DNA from: a virus
DNA length: 64,000 nucleotides
Strand: one strand, 5' to 3'
IMG/VR virus record: IMGVR_UViG_3300046665_000306
Location: 56,499-120,498 of that record
The notes below the pieces were generated by a model. The model worked only from the letters and a program-made list of their open reading frames with translations, had not been told where the DNA came from and made no database searches. Of this stretch, positions 47,707 to 56,073 are shown in pieces (the first letter of the stretch is position 1; each line of letters opens with the position of its first letter). The translations under genes were made by a program, and so were the position numbers.

Positions 47707-48843
47707 ATGATTTATAAAACATTATTCCACCTCGATAACAACGACAATATTCGAACATGGTTTATGGAGCAGGACGGCTCTCAATATCGGACCCACTCAG
47801 GCATTGAAGGCGGCAAGATCGTCATTTCTGAATGGAAGCAGGCCACGGCGAAAAATGTTGGCAAGACAAATGCCACGAGTGATGAGAGCCAAGCCACGGC
47901 TGAAATTGAAGCTCTGTATCAAAAGAAGCTGGACCGCAAGTACAGTCTAACTCCCGACACGGCGCAGCGCTCAAATTTTGTCCAGCCCATGCTAGCTGAT
48001 AAATTTCACGAAACCAAAACTTTTAAAACCAAGAAGACTTGGATTCTCCAACCAAAGCTAGACGGACTCCGCTGTGTCATGGATGACACTGGTGGCACGT
48101 CGCGCGCCGGTAAGCCGTTTCACACCGTGGCGCATCTCGTCGCTAAACTGGACGAAGCCGCGCTAAAATATAATGTCACTTTCGACGGCGAGCTTTATAA
48201 TCATTCGTACAAGGAGGATTTCGAAAAGATCGTTTCACTGGTCAAAAAGCAAAAGCTCTCAAGCCTAACAGATGAAGAGTTGCGAGAAATTGCTGACAAG
48301 GTTGAATTCCATATCTACGACGTAATTTTTTGGGACAATCTTGAGCGACCGTATCGCGAAAGACTTGACTTTCTGGAAGAAATCTTTGTCGAAGACTTTT
48401 CTACCAGCACCAAAATTAAACTAGTCGAAGCGATTCAAATCGAAGGCCTTGATTTTGAAAGGGTTCAGCAGGCACACGACAAGTATTTTGCTGAAGGTTA
48501 TGAAGGCCTTATGCTTCGTGACGCGGATTCTCCCTACGAATTCAAGCGCTCAAAAGGCCTTCTAAAATATAAAAACTTTGACGAAGATGAATTTGAACTT
48601 GTAGATATCATCGAAGGTCAGGGCAATTGGAGCGGCGCGGCTAAGGCTGTAGTTGTTAAAACCCCGCACGGAGAATCCGAAGCCGGTGTTGCTGGCACCT
48701 ACGAGCGCAACAAAGAGATTTGGGAAAACCCTAAAAAGTATATCGGCGGACAAGTTACCGTTAAATATCAAGGGTATACCAAAGACAATAAATTGCGTTT
48801 CGGTGTAGTCAAAGCTTTCCATGAAGGCAAAAGAGATTATTAA
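47707..48843 (+). CDS. ATP-dependent DNA ligase with WGR-like N-domain
   Basis: 378 residues. Residues about 1-60 look like a WGR-type module (YKTLFHLDNNDNIRTWFMEQ). Residues about 95-300 are the adenylation domain: motif I QPKLDGLRCV with Lys 117, TSRAGKPF (motif Ia/Ib region), FDGELYNH (motif III), EGLMLRD (motif IV), and FKRSKGLLKYKNF (motif V). A C-terminal OB fold follows. Seals nicked DNA during replication. Small phage ligases with this N-domain exist; the domain may help bind nicks. Confidence 0.85.
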   Translation: MIYKTLFHLDNNDNIRTWFMEQDGSQYRTHSGIEGGKIVISEWKQATAKNVGKTNATSDESQATAEIEALYQKKLDRKYSLTPDTAQRSNFVQPMLADKFHETKTFKTKKTWILQPKLDGLRCVMDDTGGTSRAGKPFHTVAHLVAKLDEAALKYNVTFDGELYNHSYKEDFEKIVSLVKKQKLSSLTDEELREIADKVEFHIYDVIFWDNLERPYRERLDFLEEIFVEDFSTSTKIKLVEAIQIEGLDFERVQQAHDKYFAEGYEGLMLRDADSPYEFKRSKGLLKYKNFDEDEFELVDIIEGQGNWSGAAKAVVVKTPHGESEAGVAGTYERNKEIWENPKKYIGGQVTVKYQGYTKDNKLRFGVVKAFHEGKRDY

Positions 48844-48846
48844 ATC

Positions 48847-49035
48847 ATGGATAATTGGTATCCTTGGACCGGTGGACACAGTAATGGACCGGTTAGTCCA
48901 ACAGCTGTTGTTGAGACTAAACTTCGGGATGGAACTTTGATGAAGCCATATCCAAGTGAAGGCATCATTTGGACTCATTATGGCCAATCCACTGATATTA
49001 TTGAATATCGTGTTATTAACAAAGAAGAGTCTTGA
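48847..49035 (+). CDS. Unknown small protein (62 aa)
   Basis: MDNWYPWTGGHSNGPVSPTA; aromatic. Starts after the ligase stop. Unknown. Confidence 0.6.
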   Translation: MDNWYPWTGGHSNGPVSPTAVVETKLRDGTLMKPYPSEGIIWTHYGQSTDIIEYRVINKEES

Positions 49036-49364
49036 TGTACGGAGTAGAAAAAATAACGCTGACGAGGCCTGAGTACAATCTCATGCAACGTCGGCTCGCA
49101 AAACTAGCTGCATTGGAAAGTCGCGGCGTCAATTATTGGGAATTTCATGACGAAGCGCTGATTGAATGGAAACGTGAAGAAGCGCTAAGCGATTTACTTT
49201 CCGCAATTATTGATGAAATTAACGACTTCCTAACCGAAGCTGAAATAGATCAACCCGCTGGTTATGGCTGTGGATATTCGATTACATTTGACGAGGGTCA
49301 GATGGAAAATATCTTAAAAGGCTTTGCCGATAAATATGTTAGAATTAAGACCGATGACAGATGA
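49035..49364 (+). CDS. Unknown helical protein (109 aa)
   Basis: MYGVEKITLTRPEYNLMQRR; mostly helix, then beta end. TGATG overlap with the previous gene. Confidence 0.65.
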   Translation: MYGVEKITLTRPEYNLMQRRLAKLAALESRGVNYWEFHDEALIEWKREEALSDLLSAIIDEINDFLTEAEIDQPAGYGCGYSITFDEGQMENILKGFADKYVRIKTDDR

Positions 49365-49848
49365 AGTTTTAAAATATTATTGCGGCGTGGGCAGCAGACA
49401 AACGCCGGATGAAGTGATGGCGGAAATGAGAATGATTGCTGCTATCTTGAGAGAGAATGGCTATATTCTCAATTCTGGCGGCGCAGACGGAGCCGACACA
49501 GCTTTTGAAGATGGCGCGGGCGATGAGAAGCAAATCTTTCTCCCTTGGGAAGGTTTTAACGGCAGAGATGGCATTGTTGCTGGCGGAAAAACTGCGGCAA
49601 GAAAGATCGCAATGAGAATTCATCCCTATTGGGATAATCTGACACAGGGCGGGAAGAAGCTTCACACCCGCAACGCGTGTCAAGTCCTCGGCTTCGATCT
49701 GAAGACTCCTGTGGATTTTGTTGTGTGTTGGACCCCCGATGGCAAACCAAGTGGTGGAACCAGAACTGCCGTAATTATTGCTGAAGAACATGGAATTCCG
49801 GTATATAATTTAAAGGTCGATAAATTTCCTATTGACAAATTCCTGTGA
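49354..49848 (+). CDS. SLOG/DprA-fold nucleotide-binding protein
   Basis: 164 residues. YCGVGSRQTPDEVMAEM at the start and ILNSGGADGADTAFEDGAGD after it are the Rossmann-type signature of the SLOG superfamily (GSR-x-T-P and SGGA-x-G-A-D). Later HPYWDNLTQGGKKLHTRN and CWTPDGKPSGGTRTA complete the fold. SLOG proteins bind or cleave nucleotides and include defence sensors of NAD-derived signals. A phage SLOG might bind such a signal, but the ligand is unknown. Confidence 0.65.
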   Translation: MTDEVLKYYCGVGSRQTPDEVMAEMRMIAAILRENGYILNSGGADGADTAFEDGAGDEKQIFLPWEGFNGRDGIVAGGKTAARKIAMRIHPYWDNLTQGGKKLHTRNACQVLGFDLKTPVDFVVCWTPDGKPSGGTRTAVIIAEEHGIPVYNLKVDKFPIDKFL

Positions 49849-49859
49849 CGTGCTAACTT
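49832..49859 (+). promoter_or_regulatory. Extended -10 promoter
   Basis: TTGACA (49832-49837), 16 bp, TGC-TAACTT (-10 at 49854-49859). Lies in the end of the SLOG gene, ahead of 49891. Confidence 0.55.
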
Positions 49860-49890
49860 TTCCTTACATTCAAATCAAAGGAGAAACCAG

Positions 49891-50208
49891 ATGCAACAGA
49901 TTAGCTACCGCGCCGCGCTTCGCAAGATCATTCTCGCTGGCGGCGATATCATGGGCATCACATTCGTTAAGGCTGACGGCGAACTTCGCGACATGACGTT
50001 TCGCCGTAACGTCGCTACGATGGTAAAGAACAACCCCGACAATGCAAAGAACGATAGCACTAAGAGAGTACGTCGCGGCTCTCTCATCACTGTCGTTGAA
50101 ATGGATGGGACGCAGGACCGGAAGTGGAAGACGATTAATCTTCGCACCGTAACAGAACTGCGTGTCAATAAAGAAAGATATGTAATCGATGAATCAACAG
50201 TACGTTGA
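49891..50208 (+). CDS. DUF2693/SH3-barrel-like phage protein
   Basis: 105 residues. YRAALRKIILAGGDIMGITF, KADGELRDMTF and a late DGTQDRKWKTINLRTV fit small phage proteins with one beta-barrel (WYL_2 / DUF2693). Probable nucleic-acid binder. AAAGGAG upstream, own promoter. Confidence 0.6.
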   Translation: MQQISYRAALRKIILAGGDIMGITFVKADGELRDMTFRRNVATMVKNNPDNAKNDSTKRVRRGSLITVVEMDGTQDRKWKTINLRTVTELRVNKERYVIDESTVR

Positions 50209-50527
50209 AGGACTGCTTGAACATTTAAAAACCTTTTACTGCGAAACGCAGTGGGATAAGGTACTTGAATATTTTGGCGAAGAAGCTGCAAATGATCTTG
50301 ACTTCATGGCACATTTTGATTATGAAGAAATCTTTGCCAGAGGCGACCTAAAAGAATGTGAAGCATTTTATCACGTCTGCTTTATGCAGAGATGCTTGAT
50401 TCTTGGCATGTTTGATCTTTCAAAAAACGAGGAAGCTGCAACAACTTTTGCCTATCTCGAATATTGGGTAATTAAATTGCACACGAAATTTACAGGAAGT
50501 ACGGAAAAAGATTTATGGCTTCATTGA
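50189..50527 (+). CDS. Unknown acidic helical protein (112 aa)
   Basis: MNQQYVEGLLEHLKTFYCET; mainly helical. Overlaps both neighbours. No family. Confidence 0.65.
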   Translation: MNQQYVEGLLEHLKTFYCETQWDKVLEYFGEEAANDLDFMAHFDYEEIFARGDLKECEAFYHVCFMQRCLILGMFDLSKNEEAATTFAYLEYWVIKLHTKFTGSTEKDLWLH

Positions 50528-50757
50528 TTAAGAGAACTGCTGTTATTTGCGACGACGTTGTAGAATTTGACGAACTGACTAGGTTTCGCCACAAAGAGGG
50601 TGTAGAGGAATATATTCACGTAACGACGGTAGACGTATTAAAAAGTATTGACATTCTTACAAATGCCATATACCTTGGTTCGGCTACTAAGTTAGACGAA
50701 TTTGCAGCACTACGTGCCGCAGTGAGTGAAAGAGGAGTATCGGAGCGATGGCAGTAA
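50515..50757 (+). CDS. Unknown protein (80 aa)
   Basis: MASLIKRTAVICDDVVEFDE; mixed. Overlaps the recombinase start by 10 nt. Confidence 0.65.
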   Translation: MASLIKRTAVICDDVVEFDELTRFRHKEGVEEYIHVTTVDVLKSIDILTNAIYLGSATKLDEFAALRAAVSERGVSERWQ

Positions 50758-51332
50758 AGCGAGCTAAAATTCTAGAATCGAAAGATTTGAAGACCATCTT
50801 TAAATACATAGATTCGAACAAAGACCATAAGACAAATGCTCGCGACAAGGTCGCTGTACTTCTGAGCGCCAAGGCAGGGCTTAGAGCTTCTGAAATCGCC
50901 GGGATTCGCTGGATCGATGTGACGAAAGCCGATGGCACGATTAACGATGTGATGCATATCGGCAATCACATCACCAAGGGCGGGAAGCGAGAGCGACAAG
51001 TACCTATCCATCCAGAACTGAAACATTACCTTGAAGTCCTGAGACGCCAGCGCCCCGCTGATGAGTACATCCGATTCGGAGACTACAAGGAGACCATGAC
51101 GGCCAACGCCATGACGGTGTGGTTCACGCGCCTGTATAAGGCTGTGGAGCTTCAAGGCTGTTCCTCCCATAGCGGTAGACGGACCTTCATCACAGAGGCG
51201 GCACGCCGCGCCAACCTGTACAACGCATCACTTCGGGATGTACAGGACTTGGCGGGACATGCGAACCTTACCACAACGGAACGGTATATCGATCCTAGCG
51301 ACGGTGTCAAGAAGCTGGTGTCATCTTTGTGA
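50748..51332 (+). CDS. Tyrosine recombinase, catalytic domain only
   Basis: 194 residues. Full active site: Arg 46 (AGLRASEIAG), Lys near 77-80 (HITKGGKRER), His 141-x-x-Arg 144 (HSGRR), His 171 (LAGH), Tyr 180 (TTERYID). The usual N-terminal core-binding domain is largely missing (about 25 residues remain), so it probably needs a partner or binds only weakly. Candidates: resolving genome concatemers, integration or inversion. No att site or repeat pair is visible beside it. Confidence 0.85.
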   Translation: MAVKRAKILESKDLKTIFKYIDSNKDHKTNARDKVAVLLSAKAGLRASEIAGIRWIDVTKADGTINDVMHIGNHITKGGKRERQVPIHPELKHYLEVLRRQRPADEYIRFGDYKETMTANAMTVWFTRLYKAVELQGCSSHSGRRTFITEAARRANLYNASLRDVQDLAGHANLTTTERYIDPSDGVKKLVSSL

Positions 51333-51577
51333 CACAAGATATCCCCGTATTTGAATATGTCGAGACGTTTAAGATATCAGGGAGAGGGACGCTTTATTGC
51401 GGCCCTTCCCCCTTTGACGATCCGTTGCGCGTCATGACGTGGATCGGAACCAAAGTCATGATTGACGGCGAGGTTCGCACGATTCGCGGCACTGAGACAT
51501 ACATGTCATTCGTAGGCCCTAGGAAGGGAAGTCCGATTGGGCTACTTTTTACTGCTGAAAATAAGGAAGATTTATGA
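51329..51577 (+). CDS. Unknown small protein (82 aa)
   Basis: GTG start in overlap with the recombinase stop. Beta-rich, Gly-containing (ISGRGTLYCGPSPFDD). Unknown. Confidence 0.6.
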   Translation: MTQDIPVFEYVETFKISGRGTLYCGPSPFDDPLRVMTWIGTKVMIDGEVRTIRGTETYMSFVGPRKGSPIGLLFTAENKEDL

Positions 51578-51822
51578 CTACGACAACTATTGATAAAGTT
51601 GATATTTTAGACACTCTCAACGCGGCTGAAGATTACGGTTATTTTAAGCCTATCATTCTGCAAACATTGACGGCGTGGTACGGCCCTATCACTGTGGCTG
51701 AGATTGCAGCCTTTGCCGAAAGCTATCTAGAAGAGGATGGCTATAACGAAAATGATGTAGATTTTACCATAGAAAATATTACTTACATTTTTAAGATGTA
51801 TGGGAAAATTATTGATGCGTGA
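51574..51822 (+). CDS. Unknown acidic protein (82 aa)
   Basis: MTTTTIDKVDILDTLNAAED; helical and acidic. ATGA overlap before it and 8-nt overlap with the phosphatase gene. Confidence 0.65.
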   Translation: MTTTTIDKVDILDTLNAAEDYGYFKPIILQTLTAWYGPITVAEIAAFAESYLEEDGYNENDVDFTIENITYIFKMYGKIIDA

Positions 51823-52252
51823 TATTATTGTCGATCTAGACGGCACGGTTGCGGACTGTAGCCATCGCCAGCATTACGTGCAATCCAAACCATCAAACTG
51901 GAAAGCCTTCGAAGCAGGTATTCCTCATGATACGCCACACCAGCACGTCATCGATCTGGTCAACGCGCTCTATGCCGCTGGCTGGCGCGTCGTGCTTTGC
52001 TCCGGTCGTGGCGAGCAATCCAGAGACCATAGCGTAACATGGCTTGAGAAGCATGACGTAAATTATCATGCCCTTTATATGAGAGCGCGTAACGATAGCC
52101 GCCGCGATGATATCGTCAAGATGGAGCTTCTTGATCAAATTATTGCAGATGGTTACAACCCTTCGTTTGTATTAGACGATCGAGATCAAGTTGTAGTTGC
52201 TTGGCGAGCCCGAGGTATTCCCTGCTTCCAAGTCGCGCCGGGAGATTTTTAA
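51815..52252 (+). CDS. PseT-like polynucleotide 3'-phosphatase (HAD)
   Basis: 145 residues. DLDGTVADCSHRQ with Asp 7/Asp 9, LCSGRGEQSRD, YMRARNDSRRDDIVKM and VLDDRDQVVVAWR match the C-terminal HAD phosphatase domain of T4 polynucleotide kinase/phosphatase in order. It removes 3'-phosphates, including 2',3'-cyclic ends in T4, to give 3'-OH for ligation. Here it stands alone; the kinase half is a separate gene at 57967. A start 15 nt upstream is possible. Confidence 0.85.
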   Translation: MRDIIVDLDGTVADCSHRQHYVQSKPSNWKAFEAGIPHDTPHQHVIDLVNALYAAGWRVVLCSGRGEQSRDHSVTWLEKHDVNYHALYMRARNDSRRDDIVKMELLDQIIADGYNPSFVLDDRDQVVVAWRARGIPCFQVAPGDF

Positions 52253-52253
52253 A

Positions 52254-52337
52254 ATGAATCCTTTCACTAACAAAGGCTCAGAGAAACTTGCTAAGTTTTT
52301 GCGTGGGCTTTGGAACAAGATTGCAGTTAAAAAATAA
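52254..52337 (+). CDS. Micro-protein (27 aa)
   Basis: MNPFTNKGSEKLAKFLRGLW; basic amphipathic helix. GGGAG lies upstream; stop overlaps the next ATG (TAATG), which supports it. Confidence 0.45.
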   Translation: MNPFTNKGSEKLAKFLRGLWNKIAVKK

Positions 52338-52663
52338 TGAAAATGTACATCGCCGTACTTGATGAGTTTCCTGACTATATGGTCCCGACGCTTGTCGCTC
52401 ATTCCGTGCTAGGCGCTCATCTCGAATTCCAAACGCAGCCTAGGTATAAGGGCTGGCTCAGCATGTCTTTCAAGAAATGTGTGGTCCGTGTCAATCAGCG
52501 CGAATTCGATAAGATTGCTGCGTTAGAGCATGTCTACCTAGGCCACGAGAACAAGACTCTCGACGGTCGTAAAGCTTGCGCCGTTGTTCTGCCTAATTTG
52601 GAGGAAGACGATCCTAACGTTTTAAAATTTGCAAAATTGTGGAAGCCAAAAGTTAATGATTAA
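52337..52663 (+). CDS. Peptidyl-tRNA hydrolase 2-like protein
   Basis: 108 residues. MKMYIAVLDEFPDYMVPTLVAHSVLGA, a central SFKKCVVRVNQREFDKIA and a closing VVLPNLEEDDPNVL follow a phage family related in fold pattern to Pth2. Pth2 frees tRNA from stalled peptidyl-tRNA. The catalytic Asp of true Pth2 cannot be confirmed here, so function is tentative. Confidence 0.5.
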   Translation: MKMYIAVLDEFPDYMVPTLVAHSVLGAHLEFQTQPRYKGWLSMSFKKCVVRVNQREFDKIAALEHVYLGHENKTLDGRKACAVVLPNLEEDDPNVLKFAKLWKPKVND

Positions 52664-52664
52664 A

Positions 52665-52754
52665 TGGCATTACGGCATAATTGTTAAATCAAACAAGCCA
52701 CTTAAAGAACAAATCTGTGACGCGGTCAAGCGTTTAGAAGAAAAAGATAATTAA
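52665..52754 (+). CDS. Micro-protein (29 aa)
   Basis: Short frame starting one base after the previous stop and ending EEKDN; the C-terminal half (KSNKPLKEQICDAVKRLE) looks like a real helix. Weak evidence because of size. Confidence 0.35.
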   Translation, partial: WHYGIIVKSNKPLKEQICDAVKRLEEKDN

Positions 52755-52769
52755 TAGAAAGATAAAATT

Positions 52770-53303
52770 TTGGGAAAGCGTTCTGATTTCGAACGACTTC
52801 CACGTGATTATTATAGAACCATTGATCCTAGGGCTGTTCAAGCCCTTAAGCCTTTTATCGAGGAAAATCAAACCTTTATCGAGCCATGTGCCGGTGATGG
52901 GATTCTTACTGATCAATTAGTGGAAGTTTTAAAACTTAAATGTGTAGCAGAATATGACATTGAGCCTGATCACAAACGCATTTTGCAAAAAGATGCATTG
53001 ACTTTGACGGAAAGTGATGTTATAGGTGTTGACATAATCGCTTCTAACCCGCCTTGGGATAGGAAGTTACTTCACCCGCTTATCGAAAGGTTCGCTACAC
53101 TTCGTCCAACTTGGCTCCTTTTCGATGCAAATTGGGTCTGGACCAAACAATCGTCACGTTTCATCACATCCTATTGTACCGATATCGTTGCAATCGGCAG
53201 GCTAAAGTGGATCGAGAACACCACAATGTCTGGTAAGGATGACAATGCGTGGTTCCGTTTCGATATAAACAAACAAGGATCGACAAAGTTCCATGGCCGT
53301 TAG
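52770..53303 (+). CDS. SAM-dependent methyltransferase (NPPW type)
   Basis: 177 residues, TTG start. FIEPCAGDGILTDQLVE is motif I; IIASNPPWDRKLLHPLIERF carries the NPPW catalytic motif of N6-adenine / amino methyltransferases; LLFDANWVW follows. No target-recognition domain, so it could act on DNA, RNA or protein. Second such enzyme in the window. Confidence 0.65.
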   Translation: MGKRSDFERLPRDYYRTIDPRAVQALKPFIEENQTFIEPCAGDGILTDQLVEVLKLKCVAEYDIEPDHKRILQKDALTLTESDVIGVDIIASNPPWDRKLLHPLIERFATLRPTWLLFDANWVWTKQSSRFITSYCTDIVAIGRLKWIENTTMSGKDDNAWFRFDINKQGSTKFHGR

Positions 53304-53649
53304 AGAAATGAGCGAAGAAGAGAAGGTTGAGTGTGAAACCATCACTAAAGAGATGCACGCTCAAGCCAGAAATCTTCTGAAAGACAAAGAGAAAACTGTT
53401 TGGCTATTTAAACCAAAGCCGCCTGAACCGGTGGGCTACATAACTACCCCGATGGGCGAATACCAAACATCAGCCTCAATCGCGAAAGAGGTGCAAGAAT
53501 TCTTTGATTCAACCCGCAGAGAAAATACGGGAGCAATCGGTGGTCAATACAGTTACACCTTTACTGACACACAGCTAGGCCTGATTCTAGAAATCAAAGA
53601 CGGTTTTACCAATAAAACCATCAACGCAACGGACTTTAGTGAATTTTAA
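53293..53649 (+). CDS. Unknown protein (118 aa)
   Basis: Helical basic/acidic N-terminus (EMSEEEKVECETITKEMH), Pro-rich middle, beta end. 11-nt overlap with the methyltransferase gene. Confidence 0.65.
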   Translation: MAVREMSEEEKVECETITKEMHAQARNLLKDKEKTVWLFKPKPPEPVGYITTPMGEYQTSASIAKEVQEFFDSTRRENTGAIGGQYSYTFTDTQLGLILEIKDGFTNKTINATDFSEF

Positions 53650-53669
53650 AGCAGAAAGGGAAATACGAA

Positions 53670-54008
53670 ATGAAGCCTGACATTTATTACGAAAACAAGT
53701 GCGCCCACATCATCAACTGCTCCGCAATTATCAACCTTCAGATTCCACGTGCCGCTCGTGACGGCGGAAACGCGATCAGAAATCTCCGACAGCATGTCAT
53801 TGACTTCATTGCCCTTACTCCTGATGTTTCTGATGGCCGTACCGATATGACTTGGGTCGCGTGTTGGAAAACAACCTATGCCCGCGTCAGTGATGCTATT
53901 CGTGATATCAAGGATATTGGCGATTATCGTCTGGATCAGAAGCGTAAGGAACTTGTTGCTGTGGCTAACTCTCTCCTCGCCGCACGCCGTGCCGTGTTCT
54001 GGTCCTAA
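53670..54008 (+). CDS. Unknown helical protein (112 aa)
   Basis: IPRAARDGGNAIRNLRQHVI; basic helical protein. AAAGGG upstream. Could bind nucleic acid; not assigned. Confidence 0.65.
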   Translation: MKPDIYYENKCAHIINCSAIINLQIPRAARDGGNAIRNLRQHVIDFIALTPDVSDGRTDMTWVACWKTTYARVSDAIRDIKDIGDYRLDQKRKELVAVANSLLAARRAVFWS

Positions 54009-54026
54009 ACGAAAAGTTTTTATTTT

Positions 54027-54425
54027 ATGAAGCCATTTATTCACGCCAGATCGAGTGCCGCCAAGTTCGGCGGCACCCCTTCAGATTACATTAAAATTCA
54101 CGAATATTTCGATAGCACGAAGTCCAGTCATGCCGATGTTCGCCACAGGGCAATTCTCCATACCGCGTTTGGTATTTATCTCGTGGCAGATGTTTTTGGT
54201 CATCACATCACCAACAGCGACGGCAAAACCGTTTCAGTGCGCGATATTGGCGAGCAGCACGTCATGGAAGATTTGGGCCGCATCCCATCCATGTCTGATT
54301 ATTTAAATCATATGACGATTGAGGATTGGATGTTGGGTCCGCATAATAAAGCAAAAAGAAATATTACTAAATTTTCGATGGCTGGTACGGACGAAGGTGA
54401 TTCCCACGTATTCTGCCGAGTATGA
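54027..54425 (+). CDS. DUF6915-like protein
   Basis: 132 residues. GGTPSDYIKIHEYFDSTKSS, RHRAILHTAFGIYL, NSDGKTVSVRDIGEQHVMED, IPSMSDYLNHM: conserved pattern of a broad phage/bacterial family with several His. Looks enzymatic (metal His), function unknown. Confidence 0.65.
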   Translation: MKPFIHARSSAAKFGGTPSDYIKIHEYFDSTKSSHADVRHRAILHTAFGIYLVADVFGHHITNSDGKTVSVRDIGEQHVMEDLGRIPSMSDYLNHMTIEDWMLGPHNKAKRNITKFSMAGTDEGDSHVFCRV

Positions 54426-54449
54426 TTATCACTTAGAAAGTTTAATTTA

Positions 54450-55631
54450 ATGAATTACGAATTCCCTCGGATCGTTCACATTCAGCAGGCGCTTGATGCA
54501 ATCAAAGGAGATGAAGACCTTTTCTACGTCGTGGAGAAGGATGGTTATACCGTCATCAATTATAAGCTGCCATGCAACAAGACCTTTCCGCCTGTGACAA
54601 ATCGTAACACTGCGATTCGTAGGGAACTTCGTGGCATTAAATTTGATTCCGCTACAGGCGAGACAATTTCTCGCCCGTACCACAAATTCTTCAACGCGGG
54701 AGAGCGTGAAGAAACTCTTCTTCCCTCTATCGATATTTCAAAAATCTACAATCGTTTGGAAAAGCTTGATGGGTCTATGGTTCATCCGTTGAGGATCAGA
54801 GGTGCCCAACGTTGGGCCACCAAAATGGGGATTACTGATACCTCAATGCAAACCGAGAATTGGTTAGTCGCTAATCATTATCAGGAAATTATTGAATTTT
54901 GCAACGAAGCTATGGACGACGGTTTTACTCCTATTTTTGAATGGTGTAGTCGTTTGAATAGAATTGTCGTGGACTATCCAGTAGATAGACTTGTGCTTAC
55001 CGCTGTTCGCCACACCTTGGACGGTTGGTACATGACCTATGACGAAATGGTTGTCTATGATGCGGTAAAAGAATATGGAATAGAAGTTGTGAGCAAAAAC
55101 GAAGCTCCTCTTCATTCCATGGAAGAATATGTTAATTTCATCTACGAACTGAAGTCCGATGAAATGACTGAAGGTGAAGTCCTTCGGTTCAGCGACGGCC
55201 ACATGGTCAAGGTAAAAACGCAAGACTACATCAATCTCCATAGGACCAAGGATAAGATTCAGCGTGAAAGACATTTCGTTGCTATACTGCTCGCTGGTCA
55301 ATTAGACGACCTAAAGCCATTCATGCTAGCCGAAGATTTGACTAAGGCCGAGGCTTACGAGATTCAGTTAAACCAGAACATCACAGAACTTTGCCGAACC
55401 TTGTTTCATGAAGTTAATGCCATTCTGAAAGTGAAGCTCCCGCGTAAGGACTTCGCCATTAATTCAAAAGCGCCTCCTTTGATCAAGTCAATCATTTTCC
55501 ATCTGTGGGACAGAGATTTTCCATTGGATGAGATGGAAGATGAAATCATGAATCGGCTCCGAGAGGCGTGTGAATCTGAGCAGAAATTTGAACGAGTCAA
55601 ACCCTTAATCTTGAAAGGATGTGAGTGGTGA
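54450..55631 (+). CDS. rnlA: RNA ligase 1 (T4 Rnl1 type)
   Basis: 393 residues (T4 Rnl1 374). Motif I LEKLDGSMVHPL with Lys 105 as AMP acceptor (T4: Lys 99 in KEDGSL), preceded by FDSATGETISRPYHKFFNAGE as in the family; motif III region PIFEWCS, motif IV EGEVLRF, motif V HMVKVKTQDY; helical C-terminal domain that recognises tRNA in T4. Rnl1 with Pnk repairs host tRNA cut by anticodon nucleases. The two lipoprotein genes follow. AGAAAG upstream. Confidence 0.9.
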   Translation: MNYEFPRIVHIQQALDAIKGDEDLFYVVEKDGYTVINYKLPCNKTFPPVTNRNTAIRRELRGIKFDSATGETISRPYHKFFNAGEREETLLPSIDISKIYNRLEKLDGSMVHPLRIRGAQRWATKMGITDTSMQTENWLVANHYQEIIEFCNEAMDDGFTPIFEWCSRLNRIVVDYPVDRLVLTAVRHTLDGWYMTYDEMVVYDAVKEYGIEVVSKNEAPLHSMEEYVNFIYELKSDEMTEGEVLRFSDGHMVKVKTQDYINLHRTKDKIQRERHFVAILLAGQLDDLKPFMLAEDLTKAEAYEIQLNQNITELCRTLFHEVNAILKVKLPRKDFAINSKAPPLIKSIIFHLWDRDFPLDEMEDEIMNRLREACESEQKFERVKPLILKGCEW

Positions 55632-55849
55632 AAAAGTTTATAATCATTGGGGTGATGGCGTTAGGTCTAACGTCTTGTGGAATAGATGAAGGTGATTTTG
55701 TTTATGTCAGAGGTGACACTGAGACGCTTTTTGGCTATGTCATTACAAAAAACTTTAACGTGACTTTTGTTAAGCTTTGTGACGGCAGGGTTGTTAGTGC
55801 CTCCGAAGGCTATATGGCTGAAGCCCCTGACGGGGAAGTATGCCAATGA
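55628..55849 (+). CDS. Small lipoprotein 1
   Basis: 73 residues, GTG start. VKKFIIIGVMALGLTSCGID: basic end, hydrophobic core and lipobox LTSC, then a short beta-type outer domain (LCDGRVV) and a final Cys. Paralogue of the next gene. Small phage lipoproteins often block superinfection or take part in lysis; either is possible. Confidence 0.7.
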   Translation: MKKFIIIGVMALGLTSCGIDEGDFVYVRGDTETLFGYVITKNFNVTFVKLCDGRVVSASEGYMAEAPDGEVCQ

Positions 55850-56073
55850 GAAAGCTTTTAATCCTTGGCCTAATTGCTTTAGGTCTCACGTCTTGCGGAC
55901 CTGAAGTTGGACAGAATGTTTATGTCGGCGCTAAGGGTGGGCCAACCCTTTTAGGCGCTGTCGTGGCTGGCGGTTACGCCAGAGACTATTCTGTTGTGCG
56001 CCTTTGCGATGGCCAAACCTTCTCCGTGAAGACTGACAATCTCATAGTCACTGAAGAAATGTGCCCCCAATGA
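55846..56073 (+). CDS. Small lipoprotein 2
   Basis: 75 residues. RKLLILGLIALGLTSCGPE with the same lipobox; the mature part shares the LCDG turn and a terminal Cys with its twin. ATGA overlap shows coupled translation. Tandem duplication. Confidence 0.7.
   Translation: MRKLLILGLIALGLTSCGPEVGQNVYVGAKGGPTLLGAVVAGGYARDYSVVRLCDGQTFSVKTDNLIVTEEMCPQ

Noticed and set aside
50748-51332. Attachment site near the tyrosine recombinase
   Set aside because: No repeated core or tRNA gene found within about 1 kb on either side.
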